Shown: in pieces, positions 1-5,827 of the stretch | Layout: the number at the start of each line of letters is the position of its first letter | Position numbering within the stretch: position 1 is the stretch's first letter | Source: Gammaproteobacteria bacterium | Lineage (GTDB): Bacteria; Pseudomonadota; Gammaproteobacteria; Steroidobacterales; BM003 | NCBI GenBank assembly: GCA_026193125.1 | Contig: JAPHSC010000002.1 | Location: 1 to 14,510, forward strand | Direction: 5' to 3' | DNA: 14,510 nt | Made by a program: the position numbers and the translations under genes | The notes under the pieces: generated by a model | What the model was told of the DNA's origin: nothing | What the model saw: the letters and a program-made list of their open reading frames with translations, nothing else | The model's database searches: none

Positions 1-444
1 AAGTCTTCCAGCGTGCTGCTGGCCCAGGAGTTTGTATACACCGACTACGACTGGCGGGTGGGCATACTTAACGGACAGCCCATATACGCCGCCAGGTACT
101 TTATGAGCAAGGGCCACTGGCAGATTTACAAGCATGGCAGCGGTGGCAAGGTAACGTCCGGTGGAGCCGATACCGTCCTTGTGGAAGCGGCACCGAAAGA
201 AGTGTTAGAGGTTGCCACGCGCGCAGCAGGCTTGATCGGAAACGGGCTTTACGGAGTTGATCTGAAACAGGTCGATGACCGGGTGCTGGTGATTGAGGTC
301 AATGACAATCCCAGCATCGATCACGGTTATGAAGACGCGGCCCTGGGCAAGGAATTATACCGGGTGATCATGGCCGAATTCCTGCGCCGCCTCGAACAAC
401 GTGTGCAAGGCGGGGCGCCCGCAACAACACGGGATGGCGGTTGA
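1..444 (+). CDS. RimK-like ATP-grasp ligase, C-terminal part (5' end outside window)
   Basis: The reading frame is open from the first base of the window and ends at TGA 442-444, so this is the last 147 residues of a longer protein. The segment is the end of an ATP-grasp fold. It shows YDWRVGILNG (residues about 16-25 of the fragment), the GHWQIYKH stretch (38-45), GVDLKQ (85-90) and the metal-binding IEVNDNPSID (98-107), which supplies the Glu and Asn ligands of Mg-ATP. The family (RimK-type amino acid ligases, often about 490 residues with an extra N-terminal domain) forms amide bonds, typically adding glutamate or a similar amino acid to a carboxylate. The substrate cannot be read from this fragment. 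The GTG at 13 is only an internal valine codon. The next gene lies 80 bases downstream on the same strand and could be co-transcribed. Confidence 0.85.
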   Translation, partial: KSSSVLLAQEFVYTDYDWRVGILNGQPIYAARYFMSKGHWQIYKHGSGGKVTSGGADTVLVEAAPKEVLEVATRAAGLIGNGLYGVDLKQVDDRVLVIEVNDNPSIDHGYEDAALGKELYRVIMAEFLRRLEQRVQGGAPATTRDGG

Positions 445-524
445 AGTAAGAGTAATATCCACTCCCGGCGCGACGCAACTACCGGCGCGCCAGCCCCCGC
501 AAGAGGATTAATACCATTCCACTG

Positions 525-1661
525 ATGAGTACCCTTCGATCAACCTGGGCCTTGTTCCTGGGCGTGGCCCTGATGATGCTCGGGGTCGGCCTGCAGGGCA
601 CCCTGCTTGGCGTGCGTGCGACCATCGAGGGCTTCCCCACGGTGGTCACGGGTATGATTATGTCCGCCTATTTCGCGGGGTTCGTGGGTGGATCATTATT
701 AACCCCGATGATGGTGGGAAGGGTGGGTCACATTCGAGTGTTTGCGGCACTGGCATCTACCGCCTCGGTGGTCGCCCTGATCCACGGTGTACTGGTGATC
801 CCCTCGGTATGGATGCTCATGCGCCTGCTCTCGGGCTTCTGCATGGCCGGCCTGTATATCGTGGCCGAAAGCTGGATCAATGACCGCGCCACCAATGAAA
901 GCCGAGGCAAACTGCTATCGCTGTACATGGTGATCTCGCTGGGAAGTTTTGGCCTGGGTCAGTTTCTACTCAACGTTGCTGACCCGGCCGGCGTACGGTT
1001 GTTCCTGCTGGCCTCGGCGCTGGTATCGCTGGCAGTACTGCCTATAGCCCTTACCACCGGCAGCGCGCCGGCCCACACGGAACCCCAGGCCATGGGCATA
1101 CGTACCCTTTGGTCTGTCTCGCCGCTGGGGCTGGTAGGTGTCATGACCGAGGGCCTGGCTGCGGCAGCCTTTTATGGCATGGGCGCGGTATATGCCCGGG
1201 AACAGGGCATGGACGAATTCAATGTATCCCTGTTCATGGCCTCGGCTACCTTTGGCGGCATGCTGCTGCAATGGCCCATTGGCCATTTGTCGGACCGCTT
1301 TGATCGGCGCAGCATCATTGGCGCAGTCAGCGCGGCGGGAAGCCTTGCCGCCGTTGCCGCGGTATTTACCAGCGGGGTTCCCCAGTTGCTGGCGGTGGCC
1401 TTGCTGGGTGGCACCATGATGCCCCTGTACTCATTGTCCGTAGCGCATACCAACGATTACCTGCAACCGGCCCAGATGGTGGCAGCCAGCAGTTCCATGA
1501 TCCTGATGTCAGGCATGGCCGCCATAGGTGGGCCGCTGCTCGCATCTATGTGGATGCAGTATGTCGGATTCAGTGGTTTCTTTTGGTTTATCAGCAGCGG
1601 CATGCTACTGGTCGGAATTTTCGCCGCGTATCGCGGTCTGCGCCACAAATTGAGCGAGTAA
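525..1661 (+). CDS. MFS transporter, YcaD-like
   Basis: A 378-residue, very hydrophobic protein with about twelve predicted membrane helices, a normal length for a compact major facilitator. The MFS motif A appears clearly in the loop between helices 8 and 9 as GHLSDRFDRR (253-262) and in degenerate form as VGRVGHIR (64-71) between helices 2 and 3. Residues AESWIND (114-120), after helix 4, resemble the YcaD-type branch of putative sugar or drug efflux carriers. It sits in the inner membrane and should be a proton-coupled secondary transporter; the substrate is unknown. The ATG at 525 is chosen. The only Shine-Dalgarno-like run, AGAGGA at 502-507, lies 17 bases upstream, which is rather far, so initiation is not certain. 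The neighbours (ATP-grasp ligase upstream, convergent hisC downstream) do not fix a function. Confidence 0.85.
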   Translation: MSTLRSTWALFLGVALMMLGVGLQGTLLGVRATIEGFPTVVTGMIMSAYFAGFVGGSLLTPMMVGRVGHIRVFAALASTASVVALIHGVLVIPSVWMLMRLLSGFCMAGLYIVAESWINDRATNESRGKLLSLYMVISLGSFGLGQFLLNVADPAGVRLFLLASALVSLAVLPIALTTGSAPAHTEPQAMGIRTLWSVSPLGLVGVMTEGLAAAAFYGMGAVYAREQGMDEFNVSLFMASATFGGMLLQWPIGHLSDRFDRRSIIGAVSAAGSLAAVAAVFTSGVPQLLAVALLGGTMMPLYSLSVAHTNDYLQPAQMVAASSSMILMSGMAAIGGPLLASMWMQYVGFSGFFWFISSGMLLVGIFAAYRGLRHKLSE

Positions 1662-1662
1662 C

Positions 1663-1719
1663 GGGTCCGGGCAGGCGTCGAGTCAGGAGCGTTACTCAGA
1701 GCTACCCGCCCCGGGACCC
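1663..1719. terminator. Imperfect hairpin between convergent genes
   Basis: GGGTCCGGGC at 1663-1672 can pair with GCCCCGGGACCC at 1708-1719, with one or two bulged bases. An inner GAGT/ACTC pair lies inside the loop (1679-1696). The structure fills the 64-base gap between the stop of the MFS gene and the stop of hisC, where a two-way terminator is expected. No T-tract follows on either strand, so it is not a textbook intrinsic terminator. Confidence 0.35.
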
Positions 1720-1725
1720 CGACTG

Positions 1726-2820
1726 CTACTTCCCGGCCATAAATTCTTGCAACAGGCCAACCAGCAGGCGATTGTGTTCCTCCACGCCCACGGTGATACG
1801 CAGACAATCGCCCAGCCCGTACTCTCGCAAGGTCCTGGTTATCACGCCATTTGAACGCAAGTGAAAGTCCGCTTCAGTTGCTATCTCTTGCGAGGCAAAA
1901 CCCGCCAACACAAAATTGCCGTGGCTTTCGGTCATCGTCAATCCCAGCTCGGACAATTTCTGGTTCAACCATGGCCGCCACCTGGCATTGTGTTCGCGTG
2001 CCAGGTTTTCATGCTCCAGGTCGGTGACCGCGGCTACCGCAGCCTTCTGCGCGATGGTAGAAACGGTAAATACGCCGCGTAAGCGATGCAGTGCCATGGC
2101 CAGGGCCCGGGAACTGTAAGACCAACCCACGCGCAAGGCTGCAAGACCATAAATCTTGGAGAAAGTGCGAAGCACCACCACGTTGCCGGGGTATTCGGTC
2201 ACCATCTCAAGACCGGCGCTGTAGTCTTCCTTGTCGACATACTCCGCATAGGCACCATCCAGCACCAACAGCACCGATTCGGGCAACTTTTCACGCAAGC
2301 GCGTGATTTCGGCCACGGGCAGGCAGGTCCCGGTTGGATTATTGGGATTAGCGAGGAACAGTATTCGGGTACGCTCACTAACCAGTGCCAACAGGGCATC
2401 CACGTCGGTGGTCAGGTTTGTTTCCGGCGCGGACACGGGCTTTGCGCCACAGCTCAGGGCGGCAATCTTGTAGGCCACGAAGCCGTGAGCACTGAACAGT
2501 ATTTCGTCGCCGGGTCCTGCGTAGCAGCGCGCGATCAGGTTTATCAGTTGTTCTGAACCGGCTTCGCACACGATGCGCAGGGCATCCAGACCATACCGTT
2601 CCGCCAGGGCCTCACGTACGATCCTGGCGCTGCTCTCCGGGTAGCGTTCCAGCTCAGCTAAAGCGCCTTCTGCGGCCTGTTTCGCGGCAGGGCTGGGACC
2701 CAGGGGACTCTCGTTCGAAGACATCTTGATTACCCGTGTCACGCCCTCTACCGCCGAATCACCAGGCAGATACGGTTCAATATCCATTACATGCGACAAT
2801 GGTTTGACGGTTGAAGTCAT
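1726..2820 (-). CDS. hisC: Histidinol-phosphate aminotransferase (HisC2-like)
   Basis: A 364-residue fold-type I PLP aminotransferase of normal HisC length. Visible landmarks are SSNESPLGPSP (34-44) near the N-terminus, EAGSEQL (86-92) in the cofactor-phosphate region, ANPNNPTGT (157-165), DGAYAEY (188-194) contacting the pyridine ring, and the Schiff-base lysine Lys222 in TFSKIYGLAALRVGW. The arginine in CLRITVG near the C-terminus would bind the substrate carboxylate. The enzyme converts imidazole-acetol phosphate plus glutamate to histidinol phosphate in the cytoplasm. HisC paralogues also use aromatic keto acids, and the sequence does not settle which is preferred. The gene stands alone with no other his gene in view. 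The ATG at 2820-2818 is preceded by AAGGA (bases 2833-2837), 12 bases away. Confidence 0.9.
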   Translation of the reverse strand: MTSTVKPLSHVMDIEPYLPGDSAVEGVTRVIKMSSNESPLGPSPAAKQAAEGALAELERYPESSARIVREALAERYGLDALRIVCEAGSEQLINLIARCYAGPGDEILFSAHGFVAYKIAALSCGAKPVSAPETNLTTDVDALLALVSERTRILFLANPNNPTGTCLPVAEITRLREKLPESVLLVLDGAYAEYVDKEDYSAGLEMVTEYPGNVVVLRTFSKIYGLAALRVGWSYSSRALAMALHRLRGVFTVSTIAQKAAVAAVTDLEHENLAREHNARWRPWLNQKLSELGLTMTESHGNFVLAGFASQEIATEADFHLRSNGVITRTLREYGLGDCLRITVGVEEHNRLLVGLLQEFMAGK

Positions 2821-2860
2821 CGTCCGTGGGTATCCTTAAAGGTTGCTTGGCGGGAGGCGC

Positions 2861-2875
2861 AGGGGTTTGCCCCCT
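2861..2875. promoter_or_regulatory. Small hairpin in the hisC 5' leader
   Basis: AGGGG (2861-2865) and CCCCT (2871-2875) form a perfect five-pair stem around a five-base loop. If hisC starts at the candidate promoter at 2892-2900, this hairpin lies in its untranslated leader, 23 bases upstream of the ribosome-binding site. Its role is unknown and it may be fortuitous. Confidence 0.25.
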
Positions 2876-2891
2876 ATTTACTCGCTGGCAG

Positions 2892-2900
2892 ATTCTAGCA
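2892..2900 (-). promoter_or_regulatory. Candidate extended -10 promoter for hisC
   Basis: Read on the minus strand the bases are TGCTAGAAT: a TG-n extension followed by a hexamer matching TATAAT at five of six positions. No good -35 lies 16-18 bases upstream, which is tolerated by extended -10 promoters. Transcription would begin near 2885, giving a leader of about 65 bases before the hisC ATG. Confidence 0.4.
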
Positions 2901-2952
2901 TGCGGGTTTGTTACGACACAGACACCCGGGGCGAACGGGATTTTCATAATCC

Positions 2953-2991
2953 CTGGTAGCTGCGGAAAAGCTCCCGCAAAGGTGTTACCAG
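2953..2991. promoter_or_regulatory. Two-part hairpin upstream of ccmA
   Basis: CTGGTA (2953-2958) pairs with TACCAG (2986-2991). Inside it TGCGG (2961-2965) pairs with CCGCA (2974-2978), leaving an asymmetric internal loop. No T-tract follows. It could be a structured leader of the ccm mRNA or an operator region; the sequence does not decide. Confidence 0.25.
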
Positions 2992-3020
2992 ATGCCCCGA
3001 AAAAGCATTTGCAGCCTTAC

Positions 3021-3044
3021 GCGGTGTGCATCCGCACATTCCGC
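3021..3044. promoter_or_regulatory. Nine-pair hairpin or operator dyad upstream of ccmA
   Basis: GCGG-TGTGC (3021-3029) pairs with GCACA (3034-3038) and CCGC (3041-3044), giving nine Watson-Crick pairs, a four-base ATCC loop and a two-base TT bulge. It ends 100 bases before the ccmA start. It is not followed by a U-rich run in either direction, so a terminator is unlikely. A regulator site or a structured mRNA leader is possible. Confidence 0.3.
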
Positions 3045-3144
3045 TATTGCACCTTGGAGTCATTCTCGTCAGAATTCGCACCATACTGATTTTTCAGCAC
3101 TTATCTGCGCTAAACATTAAAATTATTTAATAATCGAACCGCCT

Positions 3145-3774
3145 ATGAAATTTACCGAATCCAGCTTCAAGGGCCGGAATCTGACCCTCTGGAGGGGCGA
3201 CCGCTGCCTGTTCCAGAATCTGGGGTTCACCCTCGGCAATTCCGAGTGGATGCACGTGATGGGTGGTAACGGCAGTGGCAAGACCACGTTGCTTAGAGTC
3301 CTGTGCGGGCTGTCCATGGCCGAGTCGGGAGATATTCTATGGAACGATCGGCGCATTGATCGTTCACGATTTGATTACCACAGCTCCATGATCTACATGG
3401 GGCACCTTGAAGGGCTCAAGGGAGATATGAATCCCGAAGAGAACCTGCGCTTTCACTATCAGCTGCGCGACAAGCAAGCCGGAGAGCGCATCGAAATGGC
3501 GATTGAGCGCATGGGTCTGCAGCGCTGCCGTACACTGTCCTGCCGCTACCTGTCCGCCGGCCAACGCCGAAGGGCGGCGCTGGCACGCTTCCTGGTCTCC
3601 CAGGCGACCTTGTGGATTCTGGATGAGCCATTTGCCAACCTGGATGTAAAGGGCAGGGAACTGGTGGAGGAAATTGTTTCCGAACATCTGGAAAAGGGCG
3701 GGATGGCGATACTCGCTGCGCACCATGACATGCAAATCAGTAGCGGCACCGAAGTGCCCGTGGAGCTAAGTTGA
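3145..3774 (+). CDS. ccmA: CcmA, haem-exporter ABC ATPase
   Basis: A 209-residue ABC ATPase of the short CcmA type. Walker A is GGNGSGKT (40-47), the signature is LSAGQ (136-140), Walker B is LWILDEP (156-162) with catalytic Glu161, and the H-loop histidine is in AAHHD (191-195). With CcmB it forms the ATP-driven complex that uses CcmC and CcmD to release haem-loaded CcmE, so ATP hydrolysis in the cytoplasm drives haem chaperoning in the periplasm. It is the first gene of the ccm operon. The ATG at 3145 follows an AT-rich stretch (3110-3134) and lacks any recognisable Shine-Dalgarno sequence, unlike ccmB, ccmC, ccmH and ccmI. The stop TGA (3772-3774) overlaps the ccmB ATG by one base. Confidence 0.95.
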   Translation: MKFTESSFKGRNLTLWRGDRCLFQNLGFTLGNSEWMHVMGGNGSGKTTLLRVLCGLSMAESGDILWNDRRIDRSRFDYHSSMIYMGHLEGLKGDMNPEENLRFHYQLRDKQAGERIEMAIERMGLQRCRTLSCRYLSAGQRRRAALARFLVSQATLWILDEPFANLDVKGRELVEEIVSEHLEKGGMAILAAHHDMQISSGTEVPVELS

Positions 3775-4457
3775 TGCAAACCCCGGGACTCGTCGATTCC
3801 GCCCTGGCTTTGCTGGTCAGGGACCTCAAGCTGGGTTACCGGCGCCTGGGTGAACTGGCCAATCCGCTGGTGTTTTTCCTGGTGGTGGCGACCCTGTTCC
3901 CGCTGGCGACCAGCCCGGAAAAAGAACTGTTGATGGAAATTGGGCCAGGTATCGTCTGGGTAGCGGCCCTGCTGTCCTCCGTGCTTGCACTGGACACGCT
4001 TTATCGATCCGATATGGACGACGGCACCCTGGAGCAGATGGCCCTGAGCCCGCAACCCCTGGCCTGGCTGTTGTTGATCAAGACCATTGCCCACTGGCTG
4101 GTGAGCGGGTTGCCGCTGGTAATCCTGGCACCGTTAGTGGCGCAAGCCTTTTTCCTGCCCGCCGATGCGATGCCCGCCATGGTAGCGTCCCTGGCCTTGG
4201 GCACACCGACATTGAGCCTGATCGGATCAATCGGGGCAGCCTTGACCGCCGGACTACGCAGGGGCGGGGCGCTGGTAGCCATGCTGGTCTTGCCGCTATC
4301 GATGCCGATTTTGATTTTTGGAGCCAGGGCTACGGATCTGGCGATGGACGGACTGGATGTCACCGGTCCATTAAACCTGCTCGCAGCAATCATGTTCCTG
4401 GCACTCAGCCTGGGGCCGATTGCAGCGGCTGCCGCCATCAGGGTAAGCCTGGACTAG
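3774..4457 (+). CDS. ccmB: CcmB, haem-exporter membrane subunit
   Basis: A 227-residue inner-membrane protein with about six membrane helices, close to the usual CcmB length. Family landmarks include GPGIVWVAALLSS, DDGTLEQMALSP and the GLRRGGALVAMLVLP stretch before LIFGA. It pairs with CcmA as the membrane half of the ABC complex that releases holo-CcmE from CcmC and CcmD. The ATG at 3774 shares its A with the ccmA stop (TGATG) and has GGAG at 3762-3765, eight bases upstream. A TTG one codon earlier is therefore unlikely to be the start. Confidence 0.95.
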   Translation: MQTPGLVDSALALLVRDLKLGYRRLGELANPLVFFLVVATLFPLATSPEKELLMEIGPGIVWVAALLSSVLALDTLYRSDMDDGTLEQMALSPQPLAWLLLIKTIAHWLVSGLPLVILAPLVAQAFFLPADAMPAMVASLALGTPTLSLIGSIGAALTAGLRRGGALVAMLVLPLSMPILIFGARATDLAMDGLDVTGPLNLLAAIMFLALSLGPIAAAAAIRVSLD

Positions 4458-4476
4458 AGAAAGGGAGAACAATATC

Positions 4477-5214
4477 GTGTGGACCTGGTTTCACAAGCTT
4501 TCATCACCGCCGCATTTTTACCGTCTTTCAGCGAGCCTGATCCCCTGGTTCGGTTGGCTCGCGGCAGCTTTTCTCATTGTCAGTCTGTATGGCGGACTGG
4601 TGACCGCACCGGCCGACTACCAACAGGGTGACGGGTTCCGCATTATTTACGTGCACGTTCCCGCCGCCATGCTCTCGTTGTTCATCTACATGTTCATGGC
4701 CACGGCAGCGGCCATTGGCGTGATCTGGCGCATGAAGCTGGCCCATGCGGTGGCGGTGGCTTGCGCACCGATCGGCGCCTCTGTCACCTTCCTGGCGCTT
4801 GCCACCGGCTCAATCTGGGGCAAGCCCATGTGGGGCACCTGGTGGGCCTGGGATGCTCGCCTGACCTCCGAATTGATCCTGCTGTTCCTGTACCTGGGCT
4901 ACATGGGGCTGAGGTCAGCGATCGATGATACCAACAGGGCGGATCGGGCCAGCGCCATCCTCGCGCTGGTTGGCGTGGTCAACGTGCCCATCGTTCATTA
5001 TTCAGTGACCTGGTGGAACAGTCTGCACCAGGGCTCCACCCTGCTGAAGAAGGGTGGGCCTGCCTTACCCCCGGATATGGCCTTGCCGTTGTTTGGCATG
5101 ATCATCGGTTTCATGTGCTTCTTTGGCGCGGTGGCCCTTACCCGGGTCAAGCGCGAGGTGCTGGTCAGGGAACAAAACTCGAAATGGGTTAAAGACATGG
5201 TGACAAGCAAATGA
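4477..5214 (+). CDS. ccmC: CcmC, haem-handling protein (WWD domain)
   Basis: A 245-residue polytopic membrane protein with about six helices. The periplasmic tryptophan-rich WWD domain reads WGTWWAWDARLTSE (119-132). The two axial haem histidines known from E. coli CcmC occur at the same residue numbers, His60 in YVHVP and His184 in NSLHQGS. CcmC presents haem to CcmE and helps form the covalent His-haem bond. Initiation is at GTG 4477, supported by AAGGGAGAA at 4461-4469. The gap of 19 bases after ccmB is the largest within the ccm operon. The stop codon overlaps the ccmD start as ATGA. Confidence 0.95.
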   Translation: MWTWFHKLSSPPHFYRLSASLIPWFGWLAAAFLIVSLYGGLVTAPADYQQGDGFRIIYVHVPAAMLSLFIYMFMATAAAIGVIWRMKLAHAVAVACAPIGASVTFLALATGSIWGKPMWGTWWAWDARLTSELILLFLYLGYMGLRSAIDDTNRADRASAILALVGVVNVPIVHYSVTWWNSLHQGSTLLKKGGPALPPDMALPLFGMIIGFMCFFGAVALTRVKREVLVREQNSKWVKDMVTSK

Positions 5215-5390
5215 CTTTCATGGAATTTCTTAACATGGGCGGTTATGCCGTCTACGTCTGGAGTTCAGTCGGCCTTACCGTAGCCGTGCTGATAATCAAC
5301 GTAATCACAGCGCGCCGGGCGGTTAGCCAGGAACTGGAACGTCTGCGCAAGCGCTACGCGAATGAAGCCAATACTGGAGCATCCCAATGA
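5211..5390 (+). CDS. ccmD: CcmD, small haem-exporter accessory protein
   Basis: A 59-residue protein, small as expected for CcmD. It has the typical MGGYAVYVWSSVGLT segment (9-23) leading into a single membrane helix (about 13-33), then a basic, charged cytoplasmic tail with RRAVSQELERLRKRY (35-49). CcmD binds the CcmA-CcmB-CcmC complex and is needed to release holo-CcmE. The start ATG 5211 overlaps the ccmC stop by four bases (ATGA), and its own stop (5388-5390) overlaps the ccmE start (5387) in the same way. In-frame ATG codons at 5220 and 5235 are alternative starts; the overlap favours 5211. Confidence 0.9.
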   Translation: MTFMEFLNMGGYAVYVWSSVGLTVAVLIINVITARRAVSQELERLRKRYANEANTGASQ

Positions 5391-5827
5391 CTGCAAGACA
5401 ACAACGCATGCTTATCGTAATCCTGGTGCTGATTGGAGTGGGTATCGCCACGACTTTCGGTCTGCGGGCTTTCCAGGAAAATCTCCTGTACTACTACAGC
5501 CCCAGCGCCGTGCAGGCTGGTGAAGCTCCTGTCGGACGCAAGTTTCGGGTGGGTGGTCTGGTGGTGCCGGGCACCGTCAAACGTACCGACGGTGAAATTG
5601 ATGTCAGTTTCGATCTGACAGATAACGCTGCCATGGTCACGGTAGAGTTCGCCGGCATCCTGCCCGACCTGTTCCGCGAAGGCCAGGGCATTATCGCCCA
5701 CGGCAAGCTCAACCAGCAGGGGGTGTTTGTCGCCGAGGAAGTGCTGGCCAAGCACGATGAAAATTACATGCCGCCTGAAGTTGCGGAGTCACTGAAGCAA
5801 ACCCATGCGGGGGGCCCCTCAAAATGA
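5387..5827 (+). CDS. ccmE: CcmE, periplasmic haem chaperone
   Basis: A 146-residue protein with an N-terminal membrane anchor (about 7-26) and a periplasmic beta-barrel of the OB type. The haem is attached to His123 in AKHDENYMPP, and Tyr127 follows at the expected four-residue distance (His130 and Tyr134 in E. coli). The RVGGLVVPGTVKR region (54-66) is typical. CcmE takes haem from CcmC and delivers it to CcmF. The start and stop both overlap neighbouring genes as ATGA, so translation is probably coupled from ccmC through ccmF. Confidence 0.95.
   Translation: MTARQQRMLIVILVLIGVGIATTFGLRAFQENLLYYYSPSAVQAGEAPVGRKFRVGGLVVPGTVKRTDGEIDVSFDLTDNAAMVTVEFAGILPDLFREGQGIIAHGKLNQQGVFVAEEVLAKHDENYMPPEVAESLKQTHAGGPSK

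Larger units (their letters stand above)
2821..3144. promoter_or_regulatory. Divergent intergenic region between hisC and the ccm operon
   Basis: These 324 bases contain no convincing gene. They hold a promoter-like element for hisC (2892-2900, minus strand) and three hairpin-forming dyads (2861-2875, 2953-2991, 3021-3044). An AT-rich run at 3110-3134 lies just before the ccmA start. For ccm on the plus strand, the best -10-like hexamers are CATAAT (2945-2950) and TAAAAT (3118-3123), but neither has a good -35 at the right distance. If transcription starts near 2957, the two larger hairpins would fall at or within a leader of about 190 bases. Confidence 0.5.

Noticed and set aside
465..491. 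Repeated CCGGCGCG (465-472 and 482-489) and a possible hairpin between the ligase and MFS genes
   Set aside because: Short GC-rich octamers are expected by chance here. The hairpin would have a six-pair stem with a 13-base loop and no T-tract.
3047..3075. TTGCAC / CAGAAT pair with 17-base spacing as a ccm promoter
   Set aside because: Only three of six -35 and four of six -10 positions match consensus, which is common by chance.
2811..3089. Plus-strand open frame of 92 codons starting at TTG in the hisC start region
   Set aside because: It begins inside hisC on the other strand, has no ribosome-binding site and no recognisable protein features, and runs through the hairpin-rich intergenic DNA.
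3086..3097. CTGA-TTTT-TCAG dyad as an FNR/CRP-type site before ccmA
   Set aside because: The half-sites are separated by four bases rather than the six between TTGA and TCAA in FNR boxes, and the outer bases do not match.
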